From positions 1 to 12,566 of the forward strand of contig JAKAGC010000045.1 of the NCBI GenBank assembly GCA_021817755.1: a stretch of 12,566 bases of DNA, read 5' to 3'. The DNA is from Acidobacteriota bacterium (GTDB taxonomy: Bacteria > Acidobacteriota > Aminicenantia > UBA2199). A program made the translations under genes and the position numbers. The notes beneath the pieces are model-generated. The model did not search any database, was not told where the DNA came from, and saw only the letters and a list, made by a program, of their open reading frames with translations. Of the stretch, positions 6,389 through 12,566 are shown piece after piece (position 1 is the first letter of the stretch; every line of letters starts with the position of its first letter).

Positions 6389-9277
6389 GTGCGATTAACT
6401 ACACTTTTCCTTCTTGTCCTGTTCATCCTGGTACTTGTCGGAAATTATGTCAATGGTCGATATGATCCAGGGATCAAATGGAAGGAAATTTCAGATAAGC
6501 ATTTCATTGTCGTTTTCCGGGACGGATACCTTCAAGAGGCTCAATACGTCCTGGAAACGGCAGGAGAAATTTATAACCGGTTAAATGAATGGTGGGGGGA
6601 TGCGCCCCGGTTTAATTCCCGTATACGAATCCTTGTCAGCGATGAAACGGATTTGTCGAATGGTAATGCCACTTTTTTTCCTTTTAACCGTGTCGAAATA
6701 TTTTTACGTGTACCTCCTCCCGACTCTTCAATCGGTAGTTCTACGGATTGGATTCGTATGGTACTTTCTCATGAATTAAGCCATATTTTTACATTTAATT
6801 GGGGGTCGGGATTCACATATTTTTTACGCCAATTTGGGGGTACAAATCCATTACTCTATCCTACCACCCTGCTTCCTACCTGGTTACTGGAAGGAATAGC
6901 AATCTATATGGAATCGCGCCTGAATACCGGAGGACGTTTAAACACACCGGATTATCCTTTGATGATTCGAGAAATTGCACATTCAGGGAAACTTCCCAGA
7001 CACGGGAAAATATGGGGAGACCCAACTCCCTGGCCAGGTCCTACTGCTAAATATCTATATGGCTCGCAGTTTGTTAAATTTCTCTCAGATAAATATGGAT
7101 GTAATAAAATCCCCCAGATGATTAAAATGTTTGCTCACTATCCCTTTCCGTTTATGGTAAATCAGAAGCACAAACCGGTTATACTGACTTTAGCAAAACG
7201 ATTTGAACCTGTTTTTGGAAAACCGCTTGGAGAACTATGGAATGATTTTCTCTATCAAACCTATCATAATGCCAATCGCCCAGATACACTCCCTGTAAAA
7301 GACATCGAATTCCTGGATCGTTCCGGTGAATATAATGAATTTCCTGTTTATACAGAAGATGGAATGATCTATTATGTAAAAAAAAACAATCAGGAGTATC
7401 CGGGAATATTTGAATTGAACCGGAAAACCGGTGAAAGTGTAAGAATAACTTCATACAGAAATATCCGGGGAATATTTTATGAAAAAAGTGAAAAAACCCT
7501 CTATTTTTCAGCTTCCGATTATTTCAAATCATTTTATTATTATTCGGATATCTATAGCCTGGATACAAATACCAAAAAAATTAAACGGCTAACTGACGGA
7601 GAACGTCTGGAATACCCGGTTAAATCTTCACTGGAAACGGACAATAAACTTTTCTGTGTCAAACGGGTTCAATCTTCTTCATTTCTTTCAGAATTGGATT
7701 TGAAAACTAAAAAATCACGCATCATTTCTTCGCCTTTTGATTCAATGGCTTTTTTGTCCATCTCACCGGATAATAGTCATATTGCGGCATCGATAAAGAA
7801 AAAATCGGATGAATGGAAGATTGGTATCTTCTCCTTAGATGGCACGCTTGAGAATGTTATTTCGGGTGGTTCGGGAAAATGTTATATGCCGTGTTGGAAA
7901 AACAACGAAGAACTCTTTTTTATCTATCGGGAATCGGAGAATTACAAGCTTGCTTGCTATCGAATATCAAAAAATAATGACAAATCCGGAAAATTTCAAA
8001 TTTATAGTACTCCGGGTATGCCCCCACTCCACCACCTTTCACTATTTGATGAAGGAAAATACCTACTTGGTTCTTTCTTTGATGTCAATGGATTTAATCT
8101 TGGTGTTGTCGATATATCAAGAGCGACTCATGCCATCATATCACACCCCCTATCTCCGATCCTTCAAAATTCCGGTGAAGAAATTTACATAGAAAAAACA
8201 CCCCCACAAGTTTCGGAACTAACTGCATCTATTAAGCCCAAACATTATAATGCTCTCAGGGATTTATTTCCGAAGTACTTTATCGCTAATTATAGGAAGG
8301 GAGGAAACGAATATCAACCGGGTATTTTTATGAGTGGAAATGATCTGACATCAAATCATGTCTACAACCTCCAATTATTTTACGGATTCAAATCAAAAAA
8401 ACATAGTATCGATTTTGATTATACATATAACGGTTTCATACCTTCACTAACCTTTCGTTATAGCTATTTATCCGATTATAACCGGACATCTGAGAATGAA
8501 CGTTTTATACACAAAGAAGAAAAATTAAAATTACAGTGTCTTTACCCACTTCGCGTCCGAGATCGCAACCATTTGGATTTATATGGGGATATTCACATGG
8601 AGAGAAATGGGGATTCATACTCCTCAATCGATGGAAATCCGATATTACGATTAAACGGATTTAGCTTTGGATTGTATTATGATTCAACAAAATTTTATTA
8701 TGATTCTTTCTCATTTTCAGATGGAATGCATTTATCATTCTCATATTCACGAGATTTAAAAGCAATTGGAAGCGATTACAATATTCATACAATATCTGCA
8801 CAATACCGTCAATATTTTTCAGTGGGAAATTCAAGTGTTTTGGCTTATCGATTCGGAATCACCGATTCATGGGGAGAAGTAGGACGTCTTTTCTATATGG
8901 GAGGAACAGAATCAAAAGAATCCTTACAAATAGCAGGATCCAATATGTTTAAGATGATGCGTGGATTTCCAGCTGGATACTTCATTGGAACCGGAGGTTT
9001 TCTTTTTAATCTTGAATATCGAATTTCTTTGTGGAAAATTGAACAGGTCCTTTTACTATCCCGGAGTATAGAAAGACTCTATCTATCATTATTCACCGAT
9101 ATAGGGAACTTATGGTTCAAAAAGAAAACAATTAATCCCTCTTATTCAATGGGTGCAGAATTAAACTTAATTGCTTATTTCGGAGATTTTAAATTAAATT
9201 TTTCAGGGGGTGGAGCCTTTGGATTTCATCCTTATCATGCACCGTTATTTTATCTCCGTATCGGGCATTCTTTTTGA
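6389..9277 (+). CDS. Outer-membrane protein: gluzincin peptidase, TolB-like propeller and BamA-like barrel
   Basis: This is a 962-residue three-part protein. Residues 1-23 look like a signal peptide (RLTTLFLLVLFILVLVG). A peptidase-MA-like domain follows, with zinc motif HELSH (His128, Glu129, His132) and third ligand Glu168 in WLLEGIAIYMES, the HExxH-x35-E layout of gluzincins. Residues about 307-600 contain repeated beta-strand units like TolB/PD40 propeller blades (for example YSLDTNTKKIKRLTDGE and FLSISPDNSHIAAS). From about 620 to the end alternating strands form a beta-barrel resembling the bacterial surface antigen (BamA/D15) domain: MRGFPAGYFIGTGG, FNLEYRISLW and LYLSLFTDIGNLWF. The last residue is Phe, as expected for BAM-inserted barrels. 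The start is GTG, five bases after trxB; it is supported by AAGGG nine bases upstream and by the signal peptide. Substrate and role are unknown; an envelope protease or secretion-linked factor is possible. Confidence 0.88.
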   Translation: MRLTTLFLLVLFILVLVGNYVNGRYDPGIKWKEISDKHFIVVFRDGYLQEAQYVLETAGEIYNRLNEWWGDAPRFNSRIRILVSDETDLSNGNATFFPFNRVEIFLRVPPPDSSIGSSTDWIRMVLSHELSHIFTFNWGSGFTYFLRQFGGTNPLLYPTTLLPTWLLEGIAIYMESRLNTGGRLNTPDYPLMIREIAHSGKLPRHGKIWGDPTPWPGPTAKYLYGSQFVKFLSDKYGCNKIPQMIKMFAHYPFPFMVNQKHKPVILTLAKRFEPVFGKPLGELWNDFLYQTYHNANRPDTLPVKDIEFLDRSGEYNEFPVYTEDGMIYYVKKNNQEYPGIFELNRKTGESVRITSYRNIRGIFYEKSEKTLYFSASDYFKSFYYYSDIYSLDTNTKKIKRLTDGERLEYPVKSSLETDNKLFCVKRVQSSSFLSELDLKTKKSRIISSPFDSMAFLSISPDNSHIAASIKKKSDEWKIGIFSLDGTLENVISGGSGKCYMPCWKNNEELFFIYRESENYKLACYRISKNNDKSGKFQIYSTPGMPPLHHLSLFDEGKYLLGSFFDVNGFNLGVVDISRATHAIISHPLSPILQNSGEEIYIEKTPPQVSELTASIKPKHYNALRDLFPKYFIANYRKGGNEYQPGIFMSGNDLTSNHVYNLQLFYGFKSKKHSIDFDYTYNGFIPSLTFRYSYLSDYNRTSENERFIHKEEKLKLQCLYPLRVRDRNHLDLYGDIHMERNGDSYSSIDGNPILRLNGFSFGLYYDSTKFYYDSFSFSDGMHLSFSYSRDLKAIGSDYNIHTISAQYRQYFSVGNSSVLAYRFGITDSWGEVGRLFYMGGTESKESLQIAGSNMFKMMRGFPAGYFIGTGGFLFNLEYRISLWKIEQVLLLSRSIERLYLSLFTDIGNLWFKKKTINPSYSMGAELNLIAYFGDFKLNFSGGGAFGFHPYHAPLFYLRIGHSF

Positions 9278-9306
9278 AATAAGCAATTGAAATAAAATAA
9301 CTATTA

Positions 9307-9642
9307 TTATTTTAATCTTGAGTAAGCTCGTGGATGAATACCGAATTTATTGCGGAAAAGTGTCACGAAATAATCGGATCGAGCAAAACCAGTCCATTGT
9401 GCAAGGGTAACGGGTGTCACTTTTTTATTTTTTTTCAAAAGATTAACACATCGTTGCATTTTAACATCTGTAATAAATGCATTCAAGGTAATATCCCGAT
9501 CGTCGTTGAATTTCCGGGATAAATAAGATGGATTAACTCCCAGTTGCTCGGCAATACTATCCACCGAAAGTTCTGCTAATTCCTCATCTTTACAAGAATT
9601 GATAAGAGCGATGACGCGGTCCGTAAGTTTTCCTTTTTTCAT
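9307..9642 (-). CDS. Stand-alone AraC-type DNA-binding regulator
   Basis: The 111-residue protein consists almost only of an AraC/XylS C-terminal DNA-binding domain. The first helix-turn-helix is SVDSIAEQLGVNPSYLSRKF and the second is VTLAQWTGFARSDYFVTLFR, followed by NKFGIHPRAYSR, the family signature end. There is no sugar-binding or other sensor domain, so any signal must come from elsewhere or from expression level. The frame is open to an ATG at 9696, but the ATG at 9642 has GAGGAG five to six bases upstream and lies downstream of a good promoter that the longer start would overlap, so 9642 is chosen. It is convergent with the protease/barrel gene, with only 29 bases between, and lies downstream of the ROK kinase on the same strand. 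Its targets are unknown; the ROK gene is a natural candidate. Confidence 0.85.
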   Translation of the reverse strand: MKKGKLTDRVIALINSCKDEELAELSVDSIAEQLGVNPSYLSRKFNDDRDITLNAFITDVKMQRCVNLLKKNKKVTPVTLAQWTGFARSDYFVTLFRNKFGIHPRAYSRLK

Positions 9643-9664
9643 AGATACTCCTCTAGTGTCATTA

Positions 9665-9693
9665 ATTGTAACATTGAAATGTAAAATTTGCAA
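9665..9693 (-). promoter_or_regulatory. Predicted promoter of the AraC-type gene
   Basis: On the - strand, TTGCAA (9693-9688) and TACAAT (9670-9665) are separated by 17 bases. The spacer contains the small palindrome ACATT-GA-AATGT (9671-9682). This gives the AraC-type gene its own transcription start besides any read-through from the ROK gene. Confidence 0.6.
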
Positions 9694-9777
9694 CACGCAC
9701 TGAATTCTTTGATAATATTTTTTACTTTATATAGGCGTAGAATCTTCTGGAAATAGGTGTGAGAAGTAATATCTGAA

Positions 9778-10698
9778 TTAGAAATTCATAAATCCCAATT
9801 CTCTCAACGCAAGATAAGCAGCGCCGGCGACACCTGCAGAATCTCCTAATTTAGCAGGAATTAAAGGAACTTCTCCGCGTGGAACCCCAAAAAATGAATT
9901 TTTCATATAACGAGTAACAGTATTTTCTTCATACCACACAGGGAGGTTTGAAACACCTCCTCCCATGATAATGGCTTCCAGATCAAATGCATTAACAACA
10001 TTTGCAAGGGCTTCGCCAAGAATATGGAAACTTTCTTCGAATAACACAATGGCACTGGGTTCTTTGGATAAATATAGTTGGTATATTTGAGGGACATCAA
10101 GATGATTGCCTGAGAGATCAAAATATCTTCGACTGATGCTTGTACCAGAGAGATATGCTTCGATGCAGCCCTTTCGTCCGCAACCGCAGGTTCTGCCATT
10201 AATATCAATGGAAGTATGACCGATTTCTCCAGCACCTCCTCTAGCACCTCTGTAGAGTTTATTATCAAGGATTAAACCGGTTCCGAATCCTGTTCCCATA
10301 ATGACAGCCAAAACAAATCTGTATTTATTTTCGCAAGATGCAAAAAACTCTGCAAGAGCGAGACAGTTGGCATCGTTTTCTACCATTACAGGCACTTTAA
10401 ATTTATTCCTTAGTTGTTGAATAAAACCAGGAGTTTCATAAACAATTGAGTTAGGAGCTCCATATAATTTATCATCCTGTGAGATATAAGTCCCGGGTGT
10501 TCCAATACCAACTGCATCAAAGTTTCTTCCTTCGGCAGCTTCTTTGACAATTTTATGAATATTTTTTATGACTTCGTCTAATCCAAGGTGGGCATTGGCC
10601 AATGTTCGTTTCCTGGTAAGAATAGTTCGTGTAGTGTCCATCAAACAAGCTTCTACTTTAGTACCGCCAAGATCTATACCGATTACGTATTTATCCAT
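9778..10698 (-). CDS. ROK-family sugar kinase
   Basis: This is an ATP-dependent hexose or amino-sugar kinase of the ROK family, cytoplasmic, 306 residues, matching the kinase length rather than ROK repressors (no N-terminal helix-turn-helix). The phosphate-binding DLGGTK is at residues 9-14, the catalytic base region ENDANCLALAEF has Asp109, and GTGFGTGLI follows. The zinc site is formed by His161 of GEIGHTSID and Cys171, Cys173 and Cys178 of CGCGRKGC, then IEAYLSG. The adenosine-region motif IIMGGGVS lies near the C-terminus. Substrate is not fixed by these motifs: glucose, N-acetylglucosamine, mannose or fructose are all possible. The overall pattern is close to NagK/glucokinase types. AAGGAG lies five bases before the ATG. 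The AraC-type gene follows 135 bases downstream. Confidence 0.92.
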   Translation of the reverse strand: MDKYVIGIDLGGTKVEACLMDTTRTILTRKRTLANAHLGLDEVIKNIHKIVKEAAEGRNFDAVGIGTPGTYISQDDKLYGAPNSIVYETPGFIQQLRNKFKVPVMVENDANCLALAEFFASCENKYRFVLAVIMGTGFGTGLILDNKLYRGARGGAGEIGHTSIDINGRTCGCGRKGCIEAYLSGTSISRRYFDLSGNHLDVPQIYQLYLSKEPSAIVLFEESFHILGEALANVVNAFDLEAIIMGGGVSNLPVWYEENTVTRYMKNSFFGVPRGEVPLIPAKLGDSAGVAGAAYLALRELGFMNF

Positions 10699-10717
10699 AT
10701 TTACTCCTTAAGAGAAT

Positions 10718-10746
10718 ATTTTATCATCGAATGTCAATAAGATCAA
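10718..10746 (-). promoter_or_regulatory. Possible promoter of the ROK kinase gene
   Basis: On the - strand, TTGATC (10746-10741) and TAAAAT (10723-10718) are separated by 17 bases. The predicted start near 10711 would leave a leader of only about 12 bases, just enough to include the AAGGAG site. That makes the assignment less certain. Confidence 0.4.
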
Positions 10747-11033
10747 ACCTGATGGTGTAATATTGTAAATATCCAGATTGCTTATATTGGGATTAAAATC
10801 GGGTATCGACGAATAATTCTAATTTCTATAATTCAGACTGATTTCCTTTAGAAAGTAAGAATTTTTACTGACCAGATTTCATACTTATATATACAATTCA
10901 ATACTATATTTTCTATTTTTTTTACTTTCGCATTCTATTTCTCTCCCAAATTTATATCTGTAAATGTCTCGAGAATTAATACTATCTATTATTTCCTTGA
11001 ACTGGAACTCAATTTATATTTTTTGGTATTAAT
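10747..11033. other. Very AT-rich divergent intergenic stretch
   Basis: This stretch lies between the ROK kinase (-) and the decarboxylase operon (+). No gene, RNA or GC-rich hairpin is visible. It is strongly AT-rich with pyrimidine-rich runs on the + strand (about 10905-10950). The word TTATATTGG at 10782-10790 recurs at 11088-11096 in front of the decarboxylase. Such a stretch could bind nucleoid proteins, but nothing specific supports that. Confidence 0.5.
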
Positions 11034-11062
11034 TTGAATGTTTTGTTTTACAGTTTTATATA
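11034..11062 (+). promoter_or_regulatory. Predicted promoter of the decarboxylase operon
   Basis: TTGAAT (11034-11039) and TATATA (11057-11062) are separated by 17 bases; a perfect TATAAT word overlaps at 11061-11066 but is badly spaced. Transcription would start near 11069, about 35 bases before the start codon. Confidence 0.5.
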
Positions 11063-11078
11063 TAATATTGCTGTAAAA
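11046..11078. promoter_or_regulatory. Perfect inverted repeat flanking the -10 box, operator-like
   Basis: TTTTACAG (11046-11053) and CTGTAAAA (11071-11078) form a perfect 8-base inverted repeat with a 17-base spacer that contains the -10 region. One arm lies between -35 and -10 and the other at about +1. This placement suits a repressor with two-fold symmetry. No known operator was recognised; the orientation is opposite to the BirA box. Confidence 0.4.
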
Positions 11079-11081
11079 ATA

Positions 11082-11095
11082 CAATATTTATATTG
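11082..11095. promoter_or_regulatory. 14-base palindrome overlapping the ribosome binding site
   Basis: CAATAT-TT-ATATTG is a perfect palindrome ending on the first G of the GGAG ribosome binding site (11095-11098) of the decarboxylase. An AATATTG word at 11064-11070 repeats the half-site. It may be a second operator element, or a weak AT-only RNA stem near the start codon. Confidence 0.3.
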
Positions 11096-11103
11096 GAGCA
11101 AAA

Positions 11104-12369
11104 ATGAATGATAATGATAGTATTAAAAAAACTCTGGAATTTTTGCACACTTCCAGACAAGTCGAAGAGTTGAAATTGCCTTGTTTTGTATATGATCTGA
11201 CTGGGATACAAAAACGAATTGATGAAATCAGAGAATTGTTTGGGAAAATTTCATTTAAGCAATATTATCCTGTAAAAGCTAATCCCTGCCCGGAAATCAT
11301 TAAATTGTGTCTTGAAAATAATATTGGATTGGATGCATGTTCGTTGGGAGACCTTATAATTGCTGATTTATTAAATGTAGAGTCAAAAAATATTTCCTAC
11401 ACAGGAGTGGCTTTAAGCGAAAAAGATATGCAATTACTATTCAGAAAAAATATTATTCCTAATCTATGCTCACTTGAACAGGTCAAAAAATGGGCATCAT
11501 TATTTCCGGATAGCTGCATTGGCATTAGGGTAAGTACCAGGATTCCCGGAGCAAATAGCCAGGGACAATACTCATTGAAAATGGGGATCTTTTATGAGGA
11601 GTGGCCTGAATTGCAAAAAATAGTCCTAAATCATAACTTAAAAATAATAAAGCTTCACAGACACGAATCTAAGAATTCCATTTTCCATGAGGAATTACTG
11701 AAAGACTTTTCATCGACCTTCGATTCGATTCCGGAATGGGTTTGGGAAAATGTAAATACTATTAATTTCGGAGGTGGATGGGGATTATCGTATTCAAGAA
11801 CAGGAAAATTAAATCTGGAAAAATTGATATCCGGAATAATCGGAATAGCAAAAAAAATGGAAAATTCCACAACTTCCAATCCATTGATAATCGAAATAGA
11901 ACCAGGCGAGTATTTGATTGGTGAAAGCGGATTTCTTCTTACTTCGGTTGTCGATGTCAGGCATACGATAACTCCTATAACAAGAAAAAAACTCCAGGTT
12001 GTAATATTGGATTCTCCTTTTCCAACAACTTCAGGCTCTCGAGATCAGGAGTTATCAAATCATATTCAATTTTCCCCTGAAGAATCGAATGAGCAAGTAG
12101 AAAAAATTTTAACTATTGTTTATGGTCGCAGTAATTCATCTATGGATACTATAAACAAAGGAATGCGAGCTTCGGAAGTTAAAATTGGGGATTGGGCACT
12201 GGTATCAGAAGTAGGAGCATATGTTCCCATCTTGTTATCTCATTTTAATGAATTGGATATTCCAATAGAATATATAATGAAAGACACTATGATAAAGAAA
12301 ACCGGGAAAGGGATTAAATTTGAGTCCCATTTTAAACAAATCTATTTGCCAGGAGAGGAGAATGAGTGA
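11104..12369 (+). CDS. Divergent fold-type III PLP-dependent decarboxylase (DAP/ornithine decarboxylase-like)
   Basis: The 421-residue protein has the alanine-racemase-fold barrel plus C-terminal sheet of the diaminopimelate/ornithine/arginine decarboxylase group 2 family. The PLP lysine is Lys58 in YYPVKANPCPE, followed by GLDACSLGDL. The PLP phosphate loop is FGGGWG (Phe222 to Gly227), and GAY (Tyr373) with a downstream HFN corresponds to the family's GAY...FN. Several usual catalytic or substrate residues differ. The family EPGR is EPGEY here (Glu269), the GPxCESxD motif is GRSNSSMD (341-348) so Cys and Glu become Asn344 and Ser345, and HxGS is HRHES. It is therefore probably not a standard lysA product; substrate is unknown and a changed reaction is possible. 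GGAG lies five bases before the ATG. The stop overlaps the next gene by eight bases, indicating coupling. Confidence 0.82.
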   Translation: MNDNDSIKKTLEFLHTSRQVEELKLPCFVYDLTGIQKRIDEIRELFGKISFKQYYPVKANPCPEIIKLCLENNIGLDACSLGDLIIADLLNVESKNISYTGVALSEKDMQLLFRKNIIPNLCSLEQVKKWASLFPDSCIGIRVSTRIPGANSQGQYSLKMGIFYEEWPELQKIVLNHNLKIIKLHRHESKNSIFHEELLKDFSSTFDSIPEWVWENVNTINFGGGWGLSYSRTGKLNLEKLISGIIGIAKKMENSTTSNPLIIEIEPGEYLIGESGFLLTSVVDVRHTITPITRKKLQVVILDSPFPTTSGSRDQELSNHIQFSPEESNEQVEKILTIVYGRSNSSMDTINKGMRASEVKIGDWALVSEVGAYVPILLSHFNELDIPIEYIMKDTMIKKTGKGIKFESHFKQIYLPGEENE

Positions 12370-12566
12370 GTTCAATGAACTTGTAAAATCGTTTTTTTTA
12401 GGAAACAATATTCCTTTTGAAGAAAGCGAAAAAGAACCCGATACATATATCTTATCGGAAATGGGGAAAAAACAGGGTATTTTAGCAAAACTATTCGAAG
12501 GATTTAAACCTCAAAAAGAATCACTAAAACTGTTTATTCTGGATAGATCTAGTAATGATATCGAAA
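12362..12566 (+). CDS. Unrecognised protein, N-terminal 68 residues (runs off the window)
   Basis: The frame is open from ATG 12362 to the window end. The start is preceded by AGGAGAGGAGA, a strong ribosome binding site inside the end of the decarboxylase gene, and the two genes overlap by eight bases. The visible part begins MSEFNELVKSFFLGNNIPFE, continues with a charged stretch and YILSEMGKKQGILAKLFEGF, then LKLFILDRSSND. It has no signal peptide or membrane helix and looks like a soluble, lysine- and glutamate-rich protein. I do not recognise the family from this fragment. It is probably functionally linked to the decarboxylase by co-translation. Confidence 0.75.
   Translation, partial: MSEFNELVKSFFLGNNIPFEESEKEPDTYILSEMGKKQGILAKLFEGFKPQKESLKLFILDRSSNDIE

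Noticed and set aside
9278..9306. Terminator between the convergent protease/barrel and AraC-type genes
   Set aside because: The 29 bases are AT-rich without any inverted repeat.
9643..9696. 18-residue N-terminal extension of the AraC-type protein
   Set aside because: It would overlap the -35 and -10 boxes of a good promoter, and the ATG at 9642 has a GAGGAG site.

Overview
The window is an AT-rich stretch of bacterial chromosome from a Gram-negative organism with a respiratory chain. Two things indicate an outer membrane: a 962-residue protein with a signal peptide, a C-terminal beta-barrel and a terminal Phe, and an Alternative Complex III (ACIII)-type respiratory locus. I cannot name the phylum from the sequence. 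ACIII together with protease/propeller/barrel surface proteins suggests a FCB-group, spirochaete-like or candidate-phylum lineage, but that is inference. No rRNA, tRNA, CRISPR array or transposase was seen.

Region 1 (1-3584, + strand) is the distal part of an ACIII (act) operon. It holds the end of the iron-sulfur subunit ActB, then the NrfD-like ActC, the DUF3341 protein ActD and the second quinol-binding membrane subunit ActF. All four are overlapped or nearly so. No cytochrome c gene (ActE) lies between ActD and ActF, and no oxidase gene follows ActF.

Region 2 (3585-4029) is a gene-free gap. It contains a well-formed sigma70-type promoter on the + strand and, about 120 bases on, a long GC-rich hairpin. 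Together they could define a small RNA of about 160 nt; the hairpin also sits just past the end of the convergent MFS gene.

Region 3 (4030-9277) has an MFS transporter on the - strand divergent from trxB (thioredoxin reductase) on the + strand, each with its own near-consensus promoter in the shared intergenic space. Five bases after trxB, starting at GTG, lies a gene for an outer-membrane protein that joins a HExxH gluzincin peptidase, a TolB-like propeller and a BamA-like barrel.

Region 4 (9307-10698, - strand) has a stand-alone AraC-type DNA-binding protein and, upstream of it, a ROK-family sugar kinase.

Region 5 (10699-12566) starts with a very AT-rich 405-base gap carrying inverted repeats around a promoter. 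It is followed by a two-gene (or longer) operon on the + strand: a divergent fold-type III PLP decarboxylase that has lost several hallmark residues, overlapped by the start of an unrecognised gene that runs off the window. This operon is the least explained part of the window.
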